A stretch of DNA of 8,006 nucleotides from JBOHUX01 sp050734915 (lineage in GTDB: Bacteria; Chloroflexota; Dormibacteria; Dormibacterales; Dormibacteraceae): positions 1 through 8,006 of the forward strand of contig JBOHUX010000110.1 of the NCBI GenBank assembly GCA_050734915.1, given 5' to 3'. The stretch's first letter is position 1, and each line of letters opens with the position of its first letter. Below are positions 1-6,280 of the stretch, piece by piece. A model generated the notes under the pieces. That model did no database searches. It was not told the origin of the DNA and saw only the letters and a list, made by a program, of their open reading frames with translations. The translations under genes were made by a program, and so were the position numbers.

Positions 1-1
1 T

Positions 2-106
2 GGTGCCGCCGGTCGGCGGCCGCCGACCGGGCTGCTGCTGGCCGGGATCAACGTGCCGGTCATGGTCGGCTTCTCGGTCGCCCGCCACCAGAGGCCGAGC
101 GGATAG
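2..106 (+). CDS. Possible C-terminal fragment of a membrane protein (partial)
   Basis: Frame 2 is open from the window edge to a TAG at 104-106. Its last residues include a hydrophobic stretch, LLLAGINVPVMVGFSVA, followed by a short basic tail, RHQRPSG. This looks like a final membrane helix with a cytoplasmic C-terminus, as found in many transporters. The fragment is too short (34 residues) to assign a family. The stop falls just before a GC hairpin, and the gene would converge on the MFS gene on the other strand, an arrangement that makes a gene end here believable. Its first third lies inside a perfect 22-base palindrome, which could mean that part is not coding. The alternative is that no gene is present and the hydrophobic run is chance. 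Confidence is low because only about 100 bases are available. Confidence 0.35.
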   Translation, partial: GAAGRRPPTGLLLAGINVPVMVGFSVARHQRPSG

Positions 107-112
107 AACAGA

Positions 113-129
113 CGGCGGGGACACCGCCG
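113..129. terminator. GC hairpin between convergent genes, candidate bidirectional terminator
   Basis: CGGCGG (113-118) pairs perfectly with CCGCCG (124-129) around a five-base loop. It sits just after the plus-strand stop at 104-106 and just beyond the MFS stop on the minus strand (134-132), so it lies at the 3' end of both converging genes. Neither strand has a T-run, so a classical intrinsic terminator is not proven. In high-GC genomes, stem-loops without a U-tract are often proposed at such junctions. Confidence 0.4.
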
Positions 130-131
130 GG

Positions 132-1409
132 TCAGGTCGAGGCGCGCGAGGTCACCTCCGGCCCCACCCCCGGACCCGGCCCCACCCGCGCGCCGCGCCG
201 CTCTCCCAGCCGCCAGCGGGAGACGGCGACCAGGGCCAGCAGCGCGCCCACGATGGTGGCGACGCCGCCCAGCCCGAAGGCGGCCCGAGGACCGAACGTC
301 TGCGCCACCCAGCCCACGGTCGGCGCCCCGATCGGTGTGCTGCCCAGGAACACGATCACGTAGAGGGCCATCACCCGGCCCCGAAAGGCCGGCTCGGAGT
401 TGAGCTGGAGCAGCGAGTTGCCGGTCGCCTGGAAGGTGATCATGGCTAGCCCGAGGGGCACCAGCACCAGCATCTCGAGCCCCAGGGCCGGCATCAGCGC
501 GACCCCCACCAGGAGGATCCCGAAGGCAAGCGCGGAGAGGGCCAGCAGGCGGTGCGTGGGACGCTTCCTGCCCGCGGCGAGCAGCGCGCCCGCGAAGGAA
601 CCGGCGCCCATCAGCGAGAGAAAGACCCCGAAGGTGCCGGCACCGGAGTGGAAGGTGTAGTGCGCCAGCAGTGGCAGCAGGACCGAGAAGTTGAACGCCA
701 GCGTGCCCACCGCCAGCATCAGGAGGAGGGGCAGCCGCAGCTCCGGCCGCGTCCACGCGTAGCGCAGGCCGGCCTTGATCTGGCCGCGCGCCGCGGCGAC
801 GGGTGCGCCACGGTGCAGCTCCGAGGGACGCATCAAGATCAGCCCGACGATGACGGGGAGGTAGGAGAGCCCGTTCGCCAAGAAGCACCAGCCGGTACCC
901 ACGACGGCGATGAGAAGACCGGCGAGGGCCGGCCCCACGACCCGGGCGGAGGTGAAGACGGCGCTGTTGAGGCTGACCGCGTTGATGATCTGGCGGGCCC
1001 CGACCATCTCCGTCACGAAGCTCTGGCGGGTGGGGTTGTCCACCGCGTTGACGAAGCCGAGCAGCAGCGCCAGCAGGTACACCATCCAGAGCTGGACGGC
1101 GCCGGTGAGGGTTGCCACGGCCAGCGCCAGCGCCACGATGGCGGCCGCCGCCTGGGTGCCGATCAGGAGCTTGCGCTTGTCGGCCCGATCCGCGAAGAGG
1201 CCGCCCCAGGTGCCGAACAGCAGCATGGGCGTGAACTGCAGCGCGGCGGTGACTCCGAGCGCGAGCCCGCTGTGGGTGAGGCGGAGGACGAGCCACATCT
1301 GGGCCGTGGATTGCATCCAGGTGCCAGTCACTGAGACCAGCTGGGTGGAGAAGAAGATCCGGTAGTTGCGCACCCTGAGCGAGCTGAAGGTGGACGCCAA
1401 CCGGCTCAC
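132..1409 (-). CDS. MFS transporter, MFS_3 / EntS-like efflux permease (DHA3 type)
   Basis: This is a 425-residue inner-membrane transporter with about 12 hydrophobic helices, the usual length for a 12-TM major facilitator. Visible landmarks are the MFS motif A loop GGLFADRADKRK (69-80) between helices 2 and 3, the segment NAVDNPTRQSF (121-131) and the stretch ARVVGPALAGLL (155-166). The last two are typical of the MFS_3 group, which includes the enterobactin exporter EntS and macrolide exporters. It probably exports a small toxic compound using the proton gradient; the substrate cannot be inferred. The start is GTG and overlaps the marR TGA as GTGA, so the two genes are translationally coupled. 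A GGAG (1418-1421) eight bases upstream, inside the marR end, supports this start. The C-terminal tail after about residue 400 is Gly/Pro/Arg-rich and probably disordered. Regulation is presumably by the MarR protein encoded just upstream. Confidence 0.93.
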   Translation of the reverse strand: MSRLASTFSSLRVRNYRIFFSTQLVSVTGTWMQSTAQMWLVLRLTHSGLALGVTAALQFTPMLLFGTWGGLFADRADKRKLLIGTQAAAAIVALALAVATLTGAVQLWMVYLLALLLGFVNAVDNPTRQSFVTEMVGARQIINAVSLNSAVFTSARVVGPALAGLLIAVVGTGWCFLANGLSYLPVIVGLILMRPSELHRGAPVAAARGQIKAGLRYAWTRPELRLPLLLMLAVGTLAFNFSVLLPLLAHYTFHSGAGTFGVFLSLMGAGSFAGALLAAGRKRPTHRLLALSALAFGILLVGVALMPALGLEMLVLVPLGLAMITFQATGNSLLQLNSEPAFRGRVMALYVIVFLGSTPIGAPTVGWVAQTFGPRAAFGLGGVATIVGALLALVAVSRWRLGERRGARVGPGPGVGPEVTSRAST

Positions 1410-1873
1410 GAGCCCTTCTCCAGGAGCCGCTCCAGGATCGCGGCCGCGCTGTCCAGGACCCCGAGCTCATCGTCGTCCAGCGTCCGGAGCCGGGTCGCCA
1501 GATAGGCGTCGCGCCGGGTCCGGCTGCGCTGGAGGGCCTGCTGTCCGGCCGGAGTGATCGCGATCCTGACCACGCGCCGGTCCCCGGTGTCGGCGGCCCG
1601 AGTGACCAGGCCCTGCGCCGCCAGGCCGGCGGCGATCACCGTCATGCTGGGCCGGGAGACGCCCTCGGCCTTCGCCATCTCACCGAGCGTGATGGGGCCG
1701 TCCCGGCTGACGGTGGCGAGAGCCGACAGCGCCGAGGCCGAGTGCTCCGCGTCCGTCTGGCGCCGGAGGCGCCGGGTCATCCTCGCCATGGCGATCCGGA
1801 GGCGGGCGGCGACCTCGGCCCCGGAGAGGCGAGTCGCGGGCGGGGCCGTGACCGGCGCCAGTTGGTTAGCCAT
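1406..1873 (-). CDS. MarR-family transcriptional regulator
   Basis: This 155-residue protein has the size and layout of MarR dimers. An N-terminal dimerisation helix (about 18-40) is followed by a winged helix-turn-helix (about 45-115) and C-terminal dimerisation helices (about 112-152). The putative recognition helix begins at GVSRPSMTVI (71-80). The wing carries the family's acidic-basic signature DTGDRR (95-100), followed by VVRIAITPAG. MarR proteins repress adjacent efflux genes and release DNA on binding a phenolic or other small ligand; that role is inferred here from the directly coupled MFS gene. The ATG at 1873 has no recognisable Shine-Dalgarno and sits directly against an AT-rich palindrome, so the mRNA may be leaderless or nearly so. 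Met29 or Met32 are possible later starts, but they would cut off part of the first dimerisation helix. Autoregulation is likely. Confidence 0.93.
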   Translation of the reverse strand: MANQLAPVTAPPATRLSGAEVAARLRIAMARMTRRLRRQTDAEHSASALSALATVSRDGPITLGEMAKAEGVSRPSMTVIAAGLAAQGLVTRAADTGDRRVVRIAITPAGQQALQRSRTRRDAYLATRLRTLDDDELGVLDSAAAILERLLEKGS

Positions 1874-1896
1874 ACTAATTAGTTCAGTTAAGCATA
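1874..1896 (-). promoter_or_regulatory. AT-rich marR promoter/operator region with a perfect 10-base palindrome
   Basis: The bases just upstream of the marR ATG form an AT-rich island in a sequence that is otherwise GC-rich. ACTAATTAGT (1874-1883) is a perfect palindrome touching the start codon. On the minus strand it is preceded by AACTGAACTAA, which gives repeated AACT half-sites. TATGCT (1896-1891, minus strand) is the best -10-like hexamer and would place transcription initiation 10-15 bases before the ATG; no good -35 is visible. MarR proteins commonly bind such short AT-rich inverted repeats over their own promoter, so this is a natural autorepression site. The -10 assignment is tentative; the palindrome is certain. 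Confidence 0.55.
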
Positions 1897-1929
1897 GCCC
1901 GCCGGGCCCTGCCCTTCGCCGGAGGCGCT

Positions 1930-3885
1930 TCAGGCGCGGCGGGTCCGGACCTTGGCGGCGCGGCCGTCGGTGGAAGTCGGGATCGCCGCCTCCGCGGGCG
2001 GCTGCAGCCCGGTCACCTCGAGGATCTCCTGCTCGCCCAGGGAGTCGTGCTCGAGAAGTGCGTGCACGAGCGCGTCGAGCTTCTCCCGATGCTCCGCGAG
2101 CAGGTCACGGGCGCTGGTGGCACACTCCTCGGCGATACGCTTCACCTCGTCGTCGATGAGCTTGGCGGTCGCCTCGCTGTAGGGGCGGCGCATGGCAAAG
2201 GGCCCGGCGGCGCCATCCTCCCCATAGTTGAGGGGCCCGATCTTGGGGCTCATCCCCCAGCGGACGACCATCTCGTGGGCGATCTGGGTCACCTGCTGGA
2301 GGTCGTTCTCGGCGCCGGTGGTGACGACCCCGTAGACGAGCGACTCGGCGGCCCGGCCGCCCAGCGCGCCCACGATCCGTGCCCGAAGGTAGTCCTCGCC
2401 ATAGTTGAAGCGGTCGTTGACCGGGCTCTGGACGGTGACCCCCAGCGCCAGCCCGCGGGGCACGATGGTCACCTTCCGGACCGGGTCCGCCCCCGGCACC
2501 AGAAGTCCGAGCAGCGCGTGGCCCGACTCGTGATAGGCGATCCTTTCCCGGTCGAGGGGACTCAGCATGAGCTTGCGCTCGCTCCCCAGCAGCGTCTTCT
2601 CGATGGCCTCCGAGAAGTCCTCCATGGACACCGCGCTGGAGCCCTTCCGGGCGGCGCCGAGCGCGGCCTCGTTGATGAGGTTGGCGAGGTCGGCCCCGAC
2701 CAGCCCGGGCGTCTGGGCGGCGATCTCGTCCAGGTTGACGCTCGCCGCCAGCGGCACCCCTCGAGTGTGGATGGCGAGGATGGCCGCCCGGCCCCGCCGG
2801 TCCGGCGGCTGCACCGTGATCCGGCGGTCGAACCGGCCCGGTCTCTGCAGGGCGGGGTCGAGCACGTCCGCGCGGTTGGTGGCGGCGAGGACGATCACCC
2901 CCTCGCGGGCGTCGAAGCCGTCCATCTCGGTCAGGATCTGGTTCAGCGTCTGCTCCTGCTCGTCGTGGCCTCCGATGCGCAGGCTTCCGCCCCGGCTCCG
3001 GCCGATCGCGTCCAGCTCGTCGATGAACACGATCGCGGGCGCCGCCTGGCGCGCCTTGGTGAAGAGGTCACGCACGCGCGAGGCGCCGACGCCGACCACC
3101 ACCTCGATGAACTCCGCCGCCGAGATGCTGAAGAAGGGGACCTTGGCCTCGCCGGCGACGGCGCGCGAGAGCAGCGTCTTCCCCGTCCCCGGGGGCCCGA
3201 CCAGCAGCACCCCCTTGGGCACCCGACCCCCCAGGCGCTGGTACTTCTGAGGTTCGCGGAGGAAGTCCACCACCTCCTGCAGCTCCTGCTTCACCTCGTC
3301 GATGCCGGCGACGTCGGCGAAGGTGGTGCCCGGCTTCTGGGCGTCGTAGAGGCGTGCCTTGCTCTGGCCGAGGCCGCCCAGCAGGCCTCCGCCCGCGCCC
3401 GCCATCCGCCGGCTCAGATAGAGGAAGGCGACCACGATCAGGACCGCCGGCCCGAGACTGAAGAGCAGCGTCTCCCAGAAAGGCTGGGGCGGGTTGGGGG
3501 GCTTGGCGTTGATGGTCACCTGGTGCTTCTCGAGGAGTGCCTCCAGGTTGGCGTCGGCGAAGGCGGGCCGCTGGGTGGAGAAGCGCGTGGCCGTGGTCTT
3601 GCCGCCGGGGGTGGCGGCGATCTTCTTGTGGGTCGTCCCCACGATGGAGTCGCCGGTGCTCGTGATGGCGATCACGTTGCCGTCCACGACCTGCTCCTTG
3701 AAGACGTTGTAGGGGATGACCACCGAGGCCGGCTCCTTGGTGGCGAAGAGCGTGTTGGCGATCAGCACGTTGGCAAGCATCAGGATCCCGAGCGTGATCC
3801 AGAAGCGGGGCGTGCGGAACTGGTTGAATCCGGTCCCGGGCCCGGGCGGGGGAGTCCCTCTCCTGCGGGGCGGGTTGCTTCCCAT
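1930..3885 (-). CDS. ftsH: ATP-dependent zinc metalloprotease FtsH
   Basis: This 651-residue AAA+ membrane protease degrades misfolded and short-lived membrane and cytosolic proteins as a hexamer. Order: a Pro/Gly-rich N-terminus; TM1 (about 29-47); an extracytoplasmic domain (about 50-137); TM2 (about 138-157); the AAA+ module with Walker A GPPGTGKT (230-237), Walker B IVFIDELD (285-292) and second region of homology ending RPGRFDR (348-354, arginine fingers R348 and R351); and the M41 peptidase with zinc motif HESGH (452-456) and D528 as the third ligand. All catalytic residues are present and the length is normal. The ATG is the first start after an in-frame TGA at 3901-3903; its Shine-Dalgarno is weak. 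Oddities: the pore loop reads EVVVGVG (261-267), with Val263 where most FtsH have Phe, and none of the usual neighbours (tilS, hpt, folP) is present. It could be an accessory paralogue. The identity is secure. Confidence 0.97.
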   Translation of the reverse strand: MGSNPPRRRGTPPPGPGTGFNQFRTPRFWITLGILMLANVLIANTLFATKEPASVVIPYNVFKEQVVDGNVIAITSTGDSIVGTTHKKIAATPGGKTTATRFSTQRPAFADANLEALLEKHQVTINAKPPNPPQPFWETLLFSLGPAVLIVVAFLYLSRRMAGAGGGLLGGLGQSKARLYDAQKPGTTFADVAGIDEVKQELQEVVDFLREPQKYQRLGGRVPKGVLLVGPPGTGKTLLSRAVAGEAKVPFFSISAAEFIEVVVGVGASRVRDLFTKARQAAPAIVFIDELDAIGRSRGGSLRIGGHDEQEQTLNQILTEMDGFDAREGVIVLAATNRADVLDPALQRPGRFDRRITVQPPDRRGRAAILAIHTRGVPLAASVNLDEIAAQTPGLVGADLANLINEAALGAARKGSSAVSMEDFSEAIEKTLLGSERKLMLSPLDRERIAYHESGHALLGLLVPGADPVRKVTIVPRGLALGVTVQSPVNDRFNYGEDYLRARIVGALGGRAAESLVYGVVTTGAENDLQQVTQIAHEMVVRWGMSPKIGPLNYGEDGAAGPFAMRRPYSEATAKLIDDEVKRIAEECATSARDLLAEHREKLDALVHALLEHDSLGEQEILEVTGLQPPAEAAIPTSTDGRAAKVRTRRA

Positions 3886-4030
3886 CAGGGTCTCATTCTT
3901 TCACCGGCGGCCTCGCGCCCGGTCACAAGGCCCCACCGACCCCCACGTGGACATGGCGGCGCGCACGGCGGCGCTGGGGCAGGCCGCCCCGTCGAGATGG
4001 CGGGGGGCCGGGCTCATGTCGGGATCCGGC
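3886..4030 (-). other. Intergenic region upstream of ftsH
   Basis: This is the longest gap in the window (145 bases). It probably carries the ftsH promoter and leader, but no convincing -35/-10 pair, heat-shock promoter or CIRCE element is visible on the minus strand. A TTGTGA occurs but has no matching -10 at 16-19 bases. Just before the ftsH start there is a three-codon ATG-AGA-CCC-TGA reading frame (3896-3885) whose stop overlaps the ftsH ATG as TGATG. I see no strong terminator for the upstream SDR gene. Confidence 0.4.
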
Positions 4031-5041
4031 TCAACGAGCCAGCCTGCGCAGGGCCGGCGTGAGCACGGCCGCCGCGCACGCGGCGAACGCCCCCGCCACC
4101 AGCGCCCGGTGCGTCGTCGCCCACGCCTGGTAGCTGCGGCGGTGGGCCTGCTCGTCGAAGATGCCGTGTGTGGCGGCCAGGTCGGGAACGGGCGCGAAGA
4201 GATTGTCGGAACGGTCCGCCGGCACCGGCATGTCCTGGATCTGCTGCGAGTCGAAGCCCGTCCGCGCCAGGTAGCGGTCGCCAAGCGCGGGGAGAAGCTT
4301 GTTGCCGAGGATGGCGATCAGCGTCGGCATGCCGACGTAGATCTCCCGGCGGCGATGGTGGGCGGCCCAGTGGACGGCCTCGGCCGGAACCTCCGGCTGG
4401 AAGATGGGAGGCACCGGCTGCGGGTGCTTGGGGAGCCTGCTCCGGCACCAGCTGAACTGGGGCGTGTTGACCGCCGGGAGCTGGACCATGGTCATCCAGA
4501 CCCGGCTCCCCTCGTGCATGAGCTCGGTGCGGACGGCATCCGTCATGCCCCGGATGCCGAACTTGGCGCCGCAGTAGGCGGCCTGGAGCGGGATCGCCCG
4601 GTAGGCGAGCGCGGAGCCCACCTGGACCACCGTGCCCCGGTCTCGGGGGACCATCCGCCTAAGAGCGGCCATCGTCCCGTAGACGGTGCCCAGGTAGGTG
4701 ACCGAGGTCGCCCGTGCGAACTCCTCGGCCGTCATCTCCCGGAACGGCGCGAACACCGTCGCCATGGCGGCGTTGACCCAGGCGTCGATCGGGCCAAGCT
4801 CCGCCTCCGCCCGGGTGGCGGCGGACTCGACCTGGGCCGCGTCCGCCACGTCGGTGGGGATGGGAAGGGCCCGTCCCCCCATCTGGGTCACCTCTTCGGC
4901 CGCACCGTCGAGACCCCGCTCGCCGCGGGCGAGCAGCGCGAGATGCGCCCCCCGCCGCGCGAACGAGTGCGCGACCGCGCGGCCGACGCCCCCGGAGGCT
5001 CCGGTCACGACGACGACTTCGGGCTTGGCGTTCTTGTTCAC
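4031..5041 (-). CDS. SDR-family NAD(P)-dependent oxidoreductase with long C-terminal extension
   Basis: The N-terminal 250 residues form a classical-size short-chain dehydrogenase. The dinucleotide-binding loop TGASGGVG is at 13-20, the catalytic Ser is in VGSALAY (S143), and the YxxxK pair is Y156/K160. The cofactor is NAD(P)H; the substrate is unknown. About 85 extra residues follow, containing YLARTGFDSQQ (257-267), which I recognise from an uncharacterised 320-340-residue SDR subfamily. The protein ends in a hydrophobic segment (about 313-329) and a basic tail, a possible membrane-peripheral anchor. Two positions depart from the classical pattern: NNAG is NAAM (90-93), and the structural catalytic Asn of the N-S-Y-K tetrad is Thr115. 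The start is GTG at 5041, supported by AGGAG six bases upstream. The gene lies 105 bases after the enolase-superfamily gene, so it may be co-transcribed with it or have its own promoter. Confidence 0.92.
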   Translation of the reverse strand: MNKNAKPEVVVVTGASGGVGRAVAHSFARRGAHLALLARGERGLDGAAEEVTQMGGRALPIPTDVADAAQVESAATRAEAELGPIDAWVNAAMATVFAPFREMTAEEFARATSVTYLGTVYGTMAALRRMVPRDRGTVVQVGSALAYRAIPLQAAYCGAKFGIRGMTDAVRTELMHEGSRVWMTMVQLPAVNTPQFSWCRSRLPKHPQPVPPIFQPEVPAEAVHWAAHHRRREIYVGMPTLIAILGNKLLPALGDRYLARTGFDSQQIQDMPVPADRSDNLFAPVPDLAATHGIFDEQAHRRSYQAWATTHRALVAGAFAACAAAVLTPALRRLAR

Positions 5042-5047
5042 CGTTCA

Positions 5048-5052
5048 CTCCT
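5048..5052 (-). promoter_or_regulatory. Shine-Dalgarno AGGAG that fixes the SDR GTG start
   Basis: On the minus strand AGGAG is followed by six bases (TGAACG) and then GTG AAC AAG. This is the best ribosome-binding site in the window. It selects GTG at 5041 as the SDR start, just upstream of the nucleotide-binding beta strand. Confidence 0.75.
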
Positions 5053-5146
5053 GCCTGGCACCCATCCGCGGAAGAGTGCCTGGTTGCTGCCATGTTGTGG
5101 TCGGGCGCTCCGTGGATCGGCGAACCGGGCTCCCCGGGGCGCGGGG
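5053..5146 (-). other. Intergenic region between the enolase-superfamily and SDR genes
   Basis: About 95 GC-rich bases. They contain CCCCGGGG, a self-complementary octamer close to the upstream stop, but no stem-loop with a usable loop or a T-run. No clear promoter hexamers are visible. I see nothing else assignable here. Confidence 0.35.
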
Positions 5147-6244
5147 TCAGCCGACCCGCCAGCGCTCGGCGTCGGCACGCCTCAGCTCCAGGCCCAGGCC
5201 CGGCCACCCCGGGTCGGGCGCGATGACGCCGCCCGGCCGGACCGCCGGCGCGCCGTCGAAGATCATGGTCTCGATTCGAATGTGGTCCCAGAAGTACTCG
5301 AGATGCGCGATCTCGGGCGCCGCGCAGCCCACCTGCACGTGCAGGCTGGGCGCCGTATGGGCCGAGAAGGGTATGCCTCTGGCGTACGCGAGGTCGGCGG
5401 CCATCAGCCAGCCGGTCACGCCGAGGCACCGCGTCATGTCCGCCTGCAGGACGTCGACCGCGCCGGCATCCAGCATGCGCTCGAAGTACCAGGGATCGTA
5501 GCCGTACTCCCCGGCGGCGATGTCGAACGGGGTCGAGCGCCGGATCAGCGCCAGCTCCGGCAGCTGGTCCGAGGAGACCGGCTCCTCGAAGTAGACCACT
5601 CCCAGCTCGGTCAGCCGCTCCGTCATGCCGAGCGCCTGCTTGGCCTGGTAGGCGCCGTTGGCGTCTATGAAGAGCTGCGTGCGATCGCCGATCGCACGCC
5701 GGGCGACCGTGATCCGCTCCAGGTCGAGGCCCGGGTCGGCGCCCCAATCAGTGCCGATCTTCATCTTGACGCGGGGTATGCCCTGCCCCACCCAACCGCC
5801 CAGCTGCTCGGTCAACTGCTCGTCGGTGTAGGTCGTGAAGCCACCGCTGCCGTAGATGGGGACCTCCCGCCGGTGAGGCCCGAGCAGGACGTGTAGCGGT
5901 AGCTGGTGGGCCCGGGCACGAAGATCCCAGAGCGCGATGTCGACCGCCGAGATGGCGGTGGCGGCGATCCCCTGCCGGCCCACATTCCGGACCGTGGCCA
6001 CCATCGCCGTCCAGGCGGCCCGGACATCGTCGATGTGCCGGCCCCGGATGTGACCCTCGAGCTTCTCCGCGACGAGGACCGCCGCGGCGCGGGAGGCGTA
6101 CGAGTAGCCGAGCCCCCGCTCCCCCGAGTCCGCGACCGCCTCGACGACGACCATGGAGGTCTCGTCCCAGGCGATGGTGCCGTCCGCCTCCGGCCGGTCG
6201 GTGGGGATCGTGTAGACGCTGGTCTCCAGCCGGTCTACCTTCAC
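5147..6244 (-). CDS. Mandelate racemase/muconate lactonizing enzyme family protein (enolase superfamily)
   Basis: This 365-residue protein has the usual enolase-superfamily length: an N-terminal capping domain (about 1-125) and a (beta/alpha)7-beta barrel. The mandelate racemase subgroup set is complete. The KxK pair is K160/K162 (VKMKIG), the Mg2+ ligands are D194 (FIDANGAY), E220 (FEEP) and E246 (AAGEYGY), and the Asp-His dyad is D269 (LQADM) and H296 (SAHTAPSLH), with E316 (HLEYFWD) at the remaining active-site position. Numbering from D194 onward runs one behind mandelate racemase. Such enzymes abstract the alpha proton of a carboxylate and then racemise it or eliminate water, as in acid-sugar dehydratases; the substrate is set by the capping loops and cannot be read here. 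The start is GTG with GAGG upstream, inside a tandem duplication. The neighbouring ThDP enzyme and Mo oxidoreductase suggest 2-hydroxyacid or sugar-acid catabolism, which is inference. Confidence 0.93.
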   Translation of the reverse strand: MKVDRLETSVYTIPTDRPEADGTIAWDETSMVVVEAVADSGERGLGYSYASRAAAVLVAEKLEGHIRGRHIDDVRAAWTAMVATVRNVGRQGIAATAISAVDIALWDLRARAHQLPLHVLLGPHRREVPIYGSGGFTTYTDEQLTEQLGGWVGQGIPRVKMKIGTDWGADPGLDLERITVARRAIGDRTQLFIDANGAYQAKQALGMTERLTELGVVYFEEPVSSDQLPELALIRRSTPFDIAAGEYGYDPWYFERMLDAGAVDVLQADMTRCLGVTGWLMAADLAYARGIPFSAHTAPSLHVQVGCAAPEIAHLEYFWDHIRIETMIFDGAPAVRPGGVIAPDPGWPGLGLELRRADAERWRVG

Positions 6245-6280
6245 TTGCCCTCAGATTCCCGCACTTGCCTCAGATTCCCG
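6242..6280. repeat. Tandem 20/19-base direct repeat spanning a gene junction
   Basis: Copy A (6242-6261, CACTTGCCCTCAGATTCCCG) is followed without a gap by copy B (6262-6280), which is identical except for one missing C in the CCC run. On the minus strand each copy carries GGGAATCTGAGG, then CAAGTG, that is, a Shine-Dalgarno-like GAGG followed by a GTG. Copy B holds the stop codon of the Mo oxidoreductase (6272-6270) and copy A holds the start of the enolase-superfamily gene (6244-6242). The repeat therefore doubles a translation-initiation region. Confidence 0.9.

Noticed and set aside
3836..3847. CCCGGGCCCGGG self-complementary stretch near the ftsH start
   Set aside because: It encodes the Pro-Gly-Pro-Gly run of the FtsH N-terminus, and low-complexity codons explain the symmetry.
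3901..4018. A possible 38-residue minus-strand small protein between the SDR and ftsH
   Set aside because: It is part of a longer frame overlapping the SDR out of frame, has no Shine-Dalgarno and no recognisable features.
2047..4062. A 671-codon plus-strand open frame antisense to ftsH
   Set aside because: It mirrors ftsH codon structure, has low-complexity His/Arg/Gly/Val composition, and contains no motif; ftsH on the other strand has every catalytic residue.
5681..5688. GCGATCGC octamer, also at 7060-7067, resembling the cyanobacterial HIP1 repeat
   Set aside because: Only two copies were noticed in 8 kb, which chance can explain at this GC content. HIP1-rich genomes carry many more, and nothing else suggests a cyanobacterium.
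3716..5896. A 726-codon plus-strand open frame spanning the SDR and parts of its neighbours
   Set aside because: It lies antisense to well-supported genes, crosses several gene boundaries, is dominated by Arg, Gly, Asp, His and Pro, and shows no recognisable domain. Long antisense frames are expected at this GC content.
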